Shown here one piece after another: positions 47,467 to 58,058 of a stretch of DNA of 64,000 nt (positions within the stretch are counted from its first letter, which is position 1; every line of letters starts with the position of its first letter). The notes beneath the pieces were generated by a model, which was not told the DNA's origin, did not search any database, and worked only from the letters and a program-made list of their open reading frames with translations. The stretch comes from Callorhinus ursinus (Eukaryota > Chordata > Mammalia > Carnivora > Otariidae): the NCBI RefSeq assembly GCF_003265705.1, contig NW_020312788.1, positions 4,543,920 through 4,607,919 of the forward strand, written 5' to 3'. Made by a program: the position numbers and the translations under genes.

Positions 47467-48734
47467 TTAAATTTATTTTTCATTTAAATCACTGAACCAT
47501 CTAAGATTTATTTGGCTATAGGAAGTATATGGAACAAGGATAATGAACACTGCCCAATTCTGAATTTCCACTTATATACTCCACAAATAATACAGGATAA
47601 AAGAAAAACAACCTACACAAAACCCACACCATCAGCATAACTAGAAGGAAGAGAATGCCTGAACTTCAAAATGCCTGTAAAGAAAACCAAATTCATTTGC
47701 ATACTCTTTCATGCTCCAAAAGCTTTATGGAAAGTAAGTTCTAAATTTGATTTAAAATGACTAACAGAAAGAGAATCCTCACCCTAATTGTGAAAATAAT
47801 GGGGGAAAAAACATTTTCCATGAACTTCCTTGTATCAGTTATTTAATAACCTCTATTTTTCCATTCTTGTTTGAAGCAAACTATTTAGTCTTTATGTAGA
47901 TTCTATATTATACTAATATTTCAAATTATGCTTAATGACAATAACAGAATTAGTCTGGGGAAAATAAATTCACATGATAGAATAAAACTTAATCTCAGTA
48001 ATACTAAATCTGGGTATCTAAAAAAGAAAATAGGGGGAGGGGGCATAGGCAGAGTATACTAAATCATAGCCAAGATCACAGCCAACATCATAAGGCCGAA
48101 CCAGGCCAGTGGGCATTGGAATGCCTCTGCTCAGACAACCAAAAATATAGCACTGGTCACTGCTACTGCCTCTTTTGCTACTATCACCCCCAAAACTGCT
48201 GAAAGTTTCTGCTGAAACTTTTGCCTCTCTTACAAAAAAAGGATTCTCTACTGCCTCTTTTATTTTGTGTCATTAAATCAAAATTAGAAATCTTGAGCTG
48301 ATGCATTTGATTGGCTTGGCAAGGTCATGTCGTCATTCCTTAGATCTGTGAGACCCTGGAAAAGTCATTATCTACATTATCTGGTTCTTTCCACTTCTGT
48401 TGTAGGAGGTCTCCCACCATGATTTGTACAGTAACAAATTTTCTAAATCTATGTAGAGGATCACCATGCTAGGCAGCACCTCCTCCCTTCCAAATTAACA
48501 TCCACTATGCTAGCTCACCTTCAATTTTACAAAATTTTACAAAATATTTGACTTTAACATTTACAAAAAAGAAAATTTCCGGACAGTCTCACATGACATC
48601 AACTGGTCAGTTACTCAGTGAAACAAATTATCCCAGTAAGCCCATTGGTTTTTGGATATCTCTAAGGTAGCTATACTGAGGTATCCATTGTTTACCCTTG
48701 TCTGAAAATTTATAGCTTATAAGCACTTTTGTGG
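47467..48734. other. Non-coding, no gene seen
   Basis: No exon, RNA gene or recognised repeat could be supported. Confidence 0.45.
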
Positions 48735-48985
48735 TATAGTTTAAAGATACCCAAATTTAGATTTAGACATACCTGAGTTAGCATCTCCCTTTGGCACCTA
48801 ACTAACTATACAGTGATGGAGAAATCATGAAACTCATCAATCTCTGCTCCCTCACTGGTAGAATGGTGACCACAAGGATATGTGAGACTATAAGATCATA
48901 GAACTAAAAACATCTAGGTCAGTGCCTCTCAAATGGTAGTCACTCAGTAATTGTAACTATAAATGAAATTGCCATTATTATTATG
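48735..48985 (+). repeat. MIR SINE, plus strand
   Basis: 'gtggtatagtttaaagatacccaaatttagatttagacatacctgagtt', 'gagaaatcatgaaactcatcaatctctgctccctcactggtagaatggtgacc', 'tcagtgcctctcaaatggtagtcactcagtaattg' match MIR order. Confidence 0.65.
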
Positions 48986-49621
48986 ACAAATATTAACTTA
49001 TCTTCATATGTTTGAAATTTGTTTTAAGGAGGATATTTTTCAAAAGAATGCATCTCTTTTCCCCATATTGATGCTGGATGGGCTACTTTGAACTGATGTC
49101 CAAGAGAATTGGCTTGCTTTTTAATCAACAATATAAAATATCAGTACAACTGGAACTTGTTAGAAGCCAAGTCTGAGTTGACTTTGATACAATTTTTGCC
49201 AAAAGCTTACTTTAGCTATTCAGTTTTTAGAAAGACACTCTAATGGACAGATTAACTATTAATCTTTCTATATTTTTCAGGCTTTAGCATTATATTAAGA
49301 TCACTCACTGGAAAGCATAGTGCCTGACCATATTTTATAAATTCCCCACAGAAATGCTTTCACTGAATTATGATGTAATGATCAATAATTTAAAGTCTGC
49401 ACTTAGCCATCTAAAAGTCGGATGCAAGCCAGTTCCATTTGATAAATGCTTGCCTTTCTTTGTCATACCATAGAAGAGAATGCCCACTGTCCATTCATTC
49501 ACCTAGCCAACAACCCAGAATGAAACCCCAGGTTTCACTCAACCTTAAAATCATTACTAGAGATGGCTTCTGGGATAACTGACTGAGTTGGGAGAGAGAA
49601 TTAACATTGGCAAAGTCAGTA

Positions 49622-49780
49622 CTGTGGCCCAGGCTTTCTGTATACGGTCTGGTTTAATATTTATGACCTTGTGAGATACATAAGGGATCCCAAAGTTTAC
49701 ATATGAAGAAAGTATGACAGGCTACGTTATCAAGGTCTCATAGCTAGTAGGTGACAGAATAAGGAATCAAAGGTTATTTT
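49622..49780 (-). repeat. MIR SINE fragment, minus strand
   Basis: 'tttaatatttatgaccttgtgagatacataagg..cccaaagtttacatatgaagaaagtatgacaggctacgttatcaaggtctcatagctagtaggtgacagaat' follows the reverse MIR consensus. Confidence 0.65.
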
Positions 49781-49853
49781 GCTATGTATGAGGTGATAAC
49801 TGGAAAAAAAAAGATTATATTGGTACAATGGAATAAGAAGACTGGCTTGCAGG

Positions 49854-49962
49854 GGCACCTGGCTGGCTCAGTCAGTGGAGTGTGCAGCTCTTGATCTTGG
49901 GGTTGTGAGTTCAAGCCCAATGTTGGGCATAGAGATTACTTTAATAAAAAAGCTTAAAAAAA
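49854..49962 (+). mobile_element. Short tRNA-derived SINE, plus strand
   Basis: 'ggggcacctggctggctcagtcagtggagtg', B-box-like 'ggttgtgagttcaagccc', 'gggcatagagattacttt' and an A-rich end. Flanking direct repeats ctggcttgca lie at about 49842 and 49967. Confidence 0.85.
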
Positions 49963-49979
49963 AGGCTGGCTTGCAAATT

Positions 49980-51024
49980 TAATTTTGAGGTTTCAATGGA
50001 AAGTGTTCGAAAATATTTTCATTAATAACAGTGTCTTTGCAATAAGTTTGAACCTCCCTTTGTATCTACTTTTAGGGACAATATCCTTTACATATACAAG
50101 CTTAATAATATTTGTTAGCAGTTACAGTGGATCCTAAAAATATAAGATATAAGAAGCACTTTTATTGTAATCCGAAAAGAAAAAAGATGCTCTTGATTTT
50201 GTTAATTCGGTGCTGCATAGGTTCAGTTTAGCTAATAGTTAGCCCAGACTTTTAGGTCATGTGATACTCTGAAAATTCATTCCAAAGATTTTTAGGTCGG
50301 AAAGTTCTAAAATTATAAGGTTGCAACCAATCAATATTTAGACCCATTTAAATTATTCTACCCAACTGTCAAGAAGTGCATGCTTTCATATTGCTAGTTA
50401 CCGGGAAGGATTAATGTCCAAATCGTCCTATTCTATGTCTTGACAGCTATTTAAAAAATACTTTATTATTTTAAGCCAAATGTATTCTGCTTCAGCTCAA
50501 TGATCCTAGTTTATCTTTTCTTTTTTTTAATAATACTTGAATCTAATTTCTCTCCTATGTGAGAATCATTGAGATACTTGGAATCAATAATGTTCCACTT
50601 GAGTCTTTTCTGCTTTCAACAAACATAGCCTTCATTCTTTTAACTGGTCTATAGATGGTGTGATTTGAGTTTAATCAACATTCTGATCCCATTTGAAGAC
50701 CCTTCAGTTTACATATAGGCCTCTTGGGTGTGGTTATGGAATGCAGCACAATAAAGACTGCCTCCTCCATCTTCCTTCAAAACAGACAAAAGTTATATTA
50801 GGTTTTTTTGACAGACACAAACAGGTATTGATTTATATTGCAATTATTATTAAGTAAAATCCCTTGGCAGTTTTCTCTGCAAAAACTTATCTATTGCACT
50901 TGTACAGATAGGTTATTTTGGTTCAAATTTCAAAACCTCACATGTATTCCTGCTATATCTTATTCTATTAGTTTGGGCCCGTTATTCTAAGATACAAAAT
51001 GTTACCACAATTGAAAATTCATAT
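49980..51024. other. Non-coding, no gene seen
   Basis: Repeat-poor AT-rich sequence; nothing supportable was found. Confidence 0.45.
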
Positions 51025-51225
51025 TTACTTCCCACCTATTGTGTGCCAATCACTGTACGAGGCATTTTCACCCATATTATTCTATTTTATCTTTCTTTAA
51101 CCTGAGAAGGAATCCCAATTTTATGCCTGACAGGTTCAAGAACATTAAGTAATTTTACTGAGAGCACTAAGTACATTAATGACAGAATTTAGGATTTGAA
51201 TGTAGGTCTATTTGATTCCAAAGTT
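51025..51225 (-). repeat. MIR SINE fragment, minus strand, diverged
   Basis: 'ccacctattgtgtgccaatcactgtacgaggcattttcacccatatta', 'ctgacaggttcaagaacattaagtaattttactgag', 'aggatttgaatgtaggtctatttgattccaaag' follow reverse MIR. Confidence 0.65.
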
Positions 51226-52546
51226 CAAGATTTTTTTTTGTTTATATTAGTCTATAACCATGAGTCATTAAGAAACTATTTAATATGTATTTAAGGAATT
51301 CCATGTAAGGAATACAATTTTGAAGGCTTATTAAATATTTTAAAGGAAGATTTTATATGTAAGAGCAAACATCAGTTATCTGTAGCTTATATTTATAAAT
51401 TGTATTGATTCAAAGCATTTTGACTTCCCTCAATAAAGTGTGATATGTGAGGTGTGTTCAACAGGAAATAGGATGGAGAAAATCAGCAAAAGAACATATT
51501 TTTATGTGAGAGAATAAAATAAAGTTCATGAATGGGGAATTGATGCATGAAATTATATTTAATGAAAACTAACTTCATTGGCCTTTAGGATGACTTGAAA
51601 TAGGTAAAGACTTAGAACTGAGAGAAACTTGTAGAGACTACTAGCACAATCCAGATATAGAATTATAAAGATGTCTACCTTGACATAGATATGTAAACAA
51701 TGGATAATATTTAAATATATAATTGAAATAATTGTAAGAAAATTACTTTGTGCAGAGGAATTGATGACAAACAAAAATGTCACAAATAATTTTCAAGGTA
51801 TTAAGTTTGTGTATTTGTGTTTGTTTTTACTATGGCTAAAAGGTTAAAGAACAATTCTAGTCATTCAGGAAAACAATGAATTTTGTTTTTACTTGTTAAA
51901 TTGCTATTATTGGTGTAATTGGTCACATGGATAATTGAGGGGAAGAGAGTGTTTTGGGAAATGGACTTGGTAAATATCTATGTACAGAATTGAAATTCAG
52001 TGTTTGCCTATGTATTCACCAAAAACATGAATATAACAGAAAAGAAAGGCAGAATTTTAAAGGATATCAAAATTAAAATTGGGGAGAAAGAACTGAGTGA
52101 AGGAAGTGATCAGAGCTGTAAGAGGAGACACAGAAGAATGGGCCTAAAGCCAATGAAAATGAGTTTAAAGAAGAAAAGTTTAGTTAATGGTTAAATATAG
52201 CTGAGAGAGAAATAATTAGGATTGGTCCCCCAAAATCTCTAGAGCTTTAGAACTCTTTTATTATGAGGGAGAAACTGAAAAGAAGATTTCAATAAAACAA
52301 AGAGAATTCAGTGGATGAGTAAATGAAGTGGGATTGGTCACTCATGAACTTACAAACAAGTATAATATCAAGTACAACAAAACCTAGTTTAACAACTCGT
52401 ATATCTAAAAAACTGAGGAATTTTCTTTGAATACATGTATTCAGTTTGCTGTTCTCTTTTAATCATATCCTAACCATTTGCAATTTAAAATTTATCTTTA
52501 TATACCCAAATTTTATATAGAACTGAAGAAAATACATTTCTTGCAG
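51226..52546. other. Sequence immediately upstream of SCN7A coding exon 1
   Basis: No gene. It is probably the 3' part of the intron that separates a non-coding first exon from coding exon 1. It ends with the acceptor 'catttcttgcag' (52535-52546). Confidence 0.55.
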
Positions 52547-52560
52547 GTACAAAATTGGAA

Positions 52561-52782
52561 ATGGCTTCCCCAGAACCAAAGGGCCTTGTCCTCTTCACCA
52601 GAGAGTCTCTTGAACTTATGAAACAGCACATTGCTAAAAAGCACAGTGAGAAACAAAGAGATTTAAAGCCAAACACTGACTTGGAAGTTGGAAAAGAGCT
52701 TCCATTTGTTTATGGGAATCTCCCTCGAGGAATGCTGTTGGAGCCCTTGGAAGATGTGGACCCATACTATAAGAATAAAAAT
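52561..52782 (+). CDS. SCN7A: SCN7A coding exon 1 (residues 1-74), cytosolic N-terminus of Nax
   Basis: Nax, the SCN7A product, is an atypical sodium channel alpha subunit. In the literature it acts as a sodium-level-sensitive channel in glia, Schwann cells and other tissues rather than a fast voltage-gated one. This exon encodes the cytosolic N-terminus. The acceptor is 'tttcttgcag' (ending 52546), followed by 14 bases of 5' UTR and then ATG at 52561. The start context is good, with G at -3 and G at +4. The donor is AAT|gtaagg at 52783, phase 0, as in other sodium channel genes. Diagnostic text is MASPEPKGL at the start and [14 protein letters not shown] plus [11 protein letters not shown] near the end. 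The human protein, as I recall it, begins [10 protein letters not shown], so one residue after Met seems to be missing here. The region around residues 28-36 is also shorter than in human. Assignment is confident. Confidence 0.95.
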
Positions 52783-54557
52783 GTAAGGATTAATTGAACT
52801 TATTGTGACTACATTTTCATTATTTTTTTCAGATGTGCAAAAAGTGTAATTTATATAGGATTTAAAAAGAATGAAGAATATGTCAAAGAGTTATTTTAAG
52901 TTATAAAAAACTGGATAAGAAATTTCTCAAATACTTGGGATTTTTATCAAAACTGATTGCTTGCCTGGTGGGTTAGTTTGTTTAGAGTTACTCTACTTTT
53001 AATAGGTTATACTGTTATGCCCTAATGTAAATAACTTGTTTTATGGGAGCATGATGATTGGCTACTTAAGGTTATTGATTTTAAAATAACTATAATATAA
53101 AATTTTTATAATACGTACAACAATTTTAAATGTTCAACTGAATAAGCTTGTTCAGTAGTTGGGAAAATAAAACCAATCTATATTTTATTTACCATTTTTA
53201 TTAATTCATATATTCACATCCTGTCTTATCCCTGGAATGACTTGAGGAGCCAACTAAATATTTGAACAATCCAAAAACAAGCACAAAAATGATAAAAATA
53301 AGAATAATCATGCTTAATAAAGGCAAAGATCTGTGTGGGCTGACAAAGCCGGAAGAGTCCTCCTTAAGAAAAAGAATTTGAATTACAGCTTGGAGAGCAC
53401 ATCACATTTTAACAGTGCAAAGGGAAGATCGTGATATTAATTGGAATAGGGAAGAAACAGGGTGATGATAGAACTCAACCCCTATTGCAAGTTGTGGGAA
53501 ATAAAGGAATGAGGAAATGAAGATGTCAACAGGGATTTAATGTGATGGCCTAAGAACTGATGTGATGAATGCAATGTTTAAGTAAGTTTAATCTGAAGAC
53601 TTCTAAATTAATATTACATAACAGAAATAGGGTCAGAAAGATGATATAGGAAATAGGGTAATCCAAGCCTGAAGTCAAGAGACCTGGATTATAGGAAGGT
53701 TTCAGAGGAGGGAAAAATGTAACAAACCTGAGAAGAAACAACAGGATTTGAAGACAGACTAATAATGCCAAAATTTCCAGCCTGGAATAATGGTACTTGC
53801 TACTTAAAAAAACTGAAATAATTCTAAAAAAGATTAAGCTTGGGGGATAGGAGGATTAGTTCTGTTGTGGACAAATGTAATTTGATATTCTTGTAAAGCA
53901 TTCAGTGATATTACTAAATGGGCAAAATGGAATTGAACCAAAGTCTCTGGATGGAAGGCAAAGTGATGATTTTGCATAAACACAACTCTTTCAAATATTT
54001 TGCATGGTGGAAGAATATTGACATTGTAAATGTATATATTAACAAAGACTCCAGTATCTCTCATAGCTTCCATGGGCATTATGTAACATTAGCTATAAAA
54101 CATCTGTAAAATCTTCAGAACATTTTAGTGAAAATGTAACTTCATCTCAATTATCTCTGCTTTCACTTTTGCTATGCTTAAGTCCTAACAGTTGACTTAA
54201 CATAATAACCTTAGAAGTAACTCTACTCTGGCAGAGTTCTGAGTTCTTTTTAGTGTATATAGATATGGTAGGCAGATCTAAGTTTGTTATTGAAGATAAA
54301 ACTAAGGATTTTGAAAAATAAAACAAGCCAAAAATTACAAGGATAGTTTGTATAAAAAGTGTTATTATTAATAATGACACAAAGTATTAAAAATGTGAAT
54401 TACATTCAGTTTATTCTGTTAAGGATGGTATACCAATAAATAATCCTAAAATTAAATAGTTTCAGCACTTAAACATTAATTGGAAAATTGTTGTGTCTGG
54501 AATTACTCATTCCTTCACAACAACATAAGCTAGTTGATTGCACATATATTACCTCTT

Positions 54558-54762
54558 TTTTATTATTTATTTACTTATTTCAGAGAGAGAGAGAGAGAGA
54601 GAGAGTGCAAGAGTGTGTGGGGGAGGAGCAGAGAGAGTCTTAAGCAGACTCCATGCTGAGTGCAGAGCCTGACCCTGGGCTTAATCTCACAACCCTGAGA
54701 TCAGGACCTGAGCCAAAATCAAGAGTCAGATGCTTAACCAACTGCACCACCCCAGTGCCCCA
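54558..54762 (-). mobile_element. Can-SINE in SCN7A intron (coding exons 1-2), antisense to the gene
   Basis: (GA)n stretch near 54582-54605, 'gagatcaggacctgagccaaaatcaagagtcagatgcttaacc', ending 'cagtgcccca'. Target-site duplications cacatatattacctctt lie at 54541-54557 and 54763-54779. Confidence 0.93.
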
Positions 54763-54989
54763 CACATATATTACCTCTTGTATGAATTTTGAGATTGTTC
54801 TGGAAAATAACAGAAAGCACATTTTAAATAATCAGATTTTGGGGGGCCCTTTTATTTTGTCTTTGCTTTTGAAACTGAAAGAGGGAAAATAACTACAATA
54901 CATGCCAAAATGTCCACAGATTGTATATTGGAAAGTGTTTTATTGAGGAGAATTATAACACAGTTGGTTTCCATTTAGAACATGTATTC

Positions 54990-55420
54990 ATAAAATATCA
55001 ATGCATATATATTTGTCTTCACCAATATATTTATATATATATAGGCACAAATATAAATGCCAATATACAGTCACCATAGATACCTCTAATATATAATTAT
55101 ATATAACATACAATATGATACTTAAGTATGTAATAGATTATATTTATATATATCATTTGGTATATTATATTGTATCATATTACATTGTATACTATATATT
55201 ATATACTATATTATATGGGTATAATATAATTATGTATAATGTATTTTTACTCACTCCATCATAAATGGATTTTCCAAATGGATATGTATATATAGTAAAA
55301 GTGTACATGTGATATATATGCACACACACACAAAGACATACACACATAGGTAGACACTTTCACGTGTATCTATAATAGATACACACACATATATATGCAC
55401 ACATAGACATATATAACTCA
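54990..55420. repeat. AT-rich simple-sequence tract in SCN7A intron
   Basis: Imperfect TATA/ATAT, (CA)n and CATA units. The tract is also the start of the diverged intronic duplication described in the findings. Confidence 0.7.
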
Positions 55421-55756
55421 GTTTTAGGATATTTCTGATCTTTCATTATTTCTGGATTTAATGCTTCTATATCCCAGTATATTAGTTTTACATGATGTAA
55501 CTTTCTGCTTTAGGTATGTTTATGTCAATGATAACATACAAGTTGGGTTTTATACCATAGATACTTACTAGTGATTAATAAAATATCTTAGTGAATTGGG
55601 TCATTTTTACTATTGTAATTGCATGCCCTATTTGCTTTGAAATAAATTAACCTTTTTTTATATTCATTAAATTTGAGTTTCTTTAAATGCATCTTCATGA
55701 GCCTTTACGATAATGATTTCTTCCTATTACATTGGTTCTGCAGGAAGACTTGAGGA

Positions 55757-55803
55757 CTGGAGAGTGGCAAATAGCTTTGTTAAAACACTGACAAAAAAAA
55801 AAG
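55757..55803 (+). repeat. Copy A of a 47-bp near-identical intronic duplication
   Basis: 'ctggagagtggcaaatagct...' to '...aaaaaaaaaag' recurs at 56987-57033 with a single difference (a to g) seen by eye. The flanking few hundred bases are also related but far more diverged. This copy lies about 200 bp upstream of coding exon 2. Confidence 0.85.
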
Positions 55804-56008
55804 TGGCAGGTAATCCTAAATATCAGTGAAAATGTTTAAAAGAAGAAATCTTTCCATTTGACTTAGTCTGTAAAACAATATCAAAATATAAGAAAAGTGT
55901 AACTGTTAGAATTCACAACTGAAATGATCATTGGCAATATGTTGCATAATGGATGAGATTATAGTTCCTACTTGTAATTTTACTTGATGTTCTTTTTTCA
56001 TTTTACAG

Positions 56009-56121
56009 ACTTTCATGGTATTAAATAAAAGCAGAACAATCTTCAGATTCAGTGCTACGTGGTGTACATTTTCTCCTTTCAATTCAACTAGAAGAACAGC
56101 TATTAAGATTTTGGTACATCC
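56009..56121 (+). CDS. SCN7A: SCN7A coding exon 2 (residues 75-111 and two bases of codon 112)
   Basis: Encodes the conserved pre-S1 cytosolic segment of domain I. It begins TFMVLNKSRTIFRFSAT, continues WCTFSPFN and ends at the RRTAIKILVH motif just before S1. The acceptor is 'tcattttacag' (56008). The 3' end is CAT CC followed by ATATCCTTTT, a U12-type AT-AC donor rather than GT. The usual length of this exon in the sodium channel family is 119 bp; here it is 113 bp because two residues are missing between SAT and WCTF compared with NaV1.1-like SATSALYIL. The deletion keeps the frame. If the ATATCC donor is ignored, reading on gives a stop at about 56212, so the exon must end here. Confident. 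Confidence 0.95.
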
Positions 56122-56131
56122 ATATCCTTTT
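56122..56131 (+). promoter_or_regulatory. SCN7A: U12-type AT-AC 5' splice site of SCN7A intron 2
   Basis: The intron starts ATATCCTTTT. This equals the minor-spliceosome (U11/U12) 5' splice site consensus ATATCCTT that pairs with U11 and U6atac. Sodium channel genes are known to carry a U12 AT-AC intron at this position (SCN4A intron 2 is the classic case), and the position and phase agree. Confidence 0.95.
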
Positions 56132-56456
56132 CTATTGGCTTTAGACTGTACTAATAACAAATGCAACTATTCTATTCAAATATTGCTGCAGCCTTTTTCT
56201 CTTTTGAATTGATATCTCGTTTTAGGTCATATTGGAAACTGGATTATAACTGCACCAAGTGTTCCATATTTGAAAATACATTTAAAAATTATTTTCAAGT
56301 ACACACAACAGTAGTAAATATTAACAAATCTTAATCCTCCTTGATTTTGAATATGAATAGTATTCTTTTTGACATTTAAAAAGCTATTTTATCTCATGTA
56401 TATACATATAAACACGTTATAGAAACACATATTTCCAATATTATTTTTATCCATTA

Positions 56457-56475
56457 TTCCTTGACTGTAACTTAC
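56457..56475 (+). promoter_or_regulatory. SCN7A: U12 branch site and AC acceptor of SCN7A intron 2
   Basis: TTCCTTGAC (56457-56465) is a match to the U12 branch consensus TTCCTTRAC. The intron ends TTAC at 56475, eleven bases after the likely branch A (56464), within the short spacing that U12 introns need. There is no AG acceptor in frame. Confidence 0.94.
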
Positions 56476-56565
56476 CTTTTTCCGACTATTCATTTTAATT
56501 AGTGTCCTGATTGACTGCGTATTTATGTCCGTGACTGAGATGCCAAAATGGGGCCCAATATTACA
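56476..56565 (+). CDS. SCN7A: SCN7A coding exon 3 (codon 112 completed, residues 113-141, two bases of 142), domain I S1
   Basis: The first base completes Pro112. The exon then encodes FFRLFILISVLIDCVFMSV, a hydrophobic S1 segment, and the S1-S2 linker TEMPKWGPILQ. Length is 90 bp, the usual length of this exon in the family. The donor is CA|gtaagc at 56566, phase 2. It is joined to exon 2 by the 354-bp AT-AC intron. Read as ordinary GT-AG sequence this exon would be missed, because it has no AG acceptor; the reading frame Pro-Phe-Phe across the AT-AC junction is the decisive evidence. Confident. Confidence 0.95.
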
Positions 56566-56986
56566 GTAAGCCAAATAATTTTATTATACATTATCTCATA
56601 TATGATTATATCTTATATTTAACATACTGCATTATAGTACATTATATACTACATATTTAACATTTTACAATTTACTATTTATCTTTAATATATAATATTC
56701 ATTGTAATGTAAACTCATTGTGCATAATATAATCTTTATACATATAGCACAACTAATGAATTTTCCAAGTAAAACCAAATACACACATATATCAGTTAAT
56801 AAATTTTAATGTTTTTCTGCCCTTTCATTATTCTTAGTTGGACTTTAAATGCTGCTATTTCCCAACATGTTAAGTCAACATGATATAAGTGTTTGAACAC
56901 TTAGCTATATGTTTATGTCTATCTATCATACAAATGAGGTTTTATTGTAAAGTTAATTAGTAATGATTAATATATTATTTCAGTGC

Positions 56987-57033
56987 CTGGAGAGTGGCAA
57001 ATAGCTTTGTTAGAACACTGACAAAAAAAAAAG
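56987..57033 (+). repeat. Copy B of the 47-bp near-identical intronic duplication
   Basis: Partner of 55757-55803, located in the intron before coding exon 4. It is followed directly by a 20-bp tandem duplication ('gattttctttactatttaca' type, 57033-57069). Confidence 0.85.
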
Positions 57034-57257
57034 ATTTTCTTTACTATTTACAGATTTTCTTTACTATTGCCATTCCACACCTGATTTGCTTTAAACTCAA
57101 ATAACATTTATTCCTTTACATTCTAAGAAAGTTATTTCTATTGCTTCCTTTCTGTTCTATTTCTCTTTTCTTTCTTGAGTGATGTGAATAGTTTGGCTTG
57201 CATTAGAACGCAATGAGGGAAAGGCCCATTAAAAGTTCTAGAGAAGAAGCCTTTCTT

Positions 57258-57453
57258 TTTTTTTTAATTTTATCTATTTATTTGAGAGAGAGGGTGAGCA
57301 TGAGCGGGGGTTAGGGGCAGAGAAGTGGAGAAGTGGAGAAGTAAACTCTCCTGCTGAGCAGGGAGCCCGACGTGGGGCTCCATTCCAGGACCCTAGGATC
57401 TTGACCTGAGCCAAAGACAGATCCTTAACCGACTGAGCCACCCAGGTGCCCCA
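57258..57453 (-). mobile_element. Can-SINE in SCN7A intron 3, antisense to the gene
   Basis: T-run, 'tctatttatttgagagagagg', a small tandem 'gaagtggagaagtggaga' expansion near 57320-57340, 'gggagcccgacgtggggctcc', ending 'actgagccacccaggtgcccc'. Target-site duplications agaagaagcctttctt lie at 57242-57257 and 57454-57469. Confidence 0.94.
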
Positions 57454-57805
57454 AGAAGAAGCCTTTCTTGATGCTACCTCCTAAGCTTTTATTCAATTCT
57501 TAAAACTAGTTAATTTTGGAAGGTAAATATAAAACTGATTCACCACAAAATTCTTATATATCCATATAAGAAAATTAGTTCTTTCATACTCTTGTAATTC
57601 AGTTAATTATTGTGTGATTTCCAATGTGGAATAAATTTGGTATTTTGTATTTTCATTATTTACCAAAATACATATGTAAAGATTATAACTCTAGCTAGGG
57701 CTTGTTGAAAAAAATTGATAGTCAAATTTCATGGTTAATGCTGTAAGACATAGCCCACTCTAAAAGCCTTAGCCTATGGTTCAAGGAGCATAGACTTTTT
57801 GTTGT

Positions 57806-57844
57806 CTAGTTGGTTGGTGGATTGGTTGGTTGGTTGGTTGGTTG
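57806..57844. repeat. (GGTT)n microsatellite in SCN7A intron 3
   Basis: Imperfect 'ggttggtggattggttgg...' run, about 85 bases before coding exon 4. Confidence 0.9.
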
Positions 57845-57929
57845 CCAAATGGTTACCATAGACCTATTATTTCGGAGCTGACAATACATTATTCTCACTT
57901 TTAACATTTATATGAAAAATTTTCTGCAG

Positions 57930-58058
57930 GAATACTTTGCTTGGAATATACACATTTGAAATACTTATAAAACTCATTGCAAGAGGCATCTGGGTAGAAC
58001 CATTTTATTTCTTCGGTGATCCATGGAACTGGCTCGATTTCAGTGTAACTTTGTTTGA
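57930..58058 (+). CDS. SCN7A: SCN7A coding exon 4 (residue 142 completed, 143-184, two bases of 185), domain I S2-S3
   Basis: It encodes [18 protein letters not shown], the S2 segment, a short linker, then [14 protein letters not shown], the S3 segment. Conserved voltage-sensor acidic residues are present: E152 in S2 (YTFE) and D178 in S3 (WNWLDF). The acceptor is 'tttctgcag' (57929) and the donor is GA|gtgagt at 58059, phase 2. Length is 129 bp, the usual length for this exon. The linker (residues 162-171, [10 protein letters not shown]) carries an acidic residue where the human protein, as I recall it, has VWAGSFSFLG. Confident. Confidence 0.96.

Noticed and set aside
56015..56212. Reading coding exon 2 through to a stop at 56212 as a short protein or intronless exon
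   Set aside because: The ATATCCTTTT at 56122 is a U12 donor and the S1 segment is found in the correct phase at 56476, so bases after 56121 are intronic.
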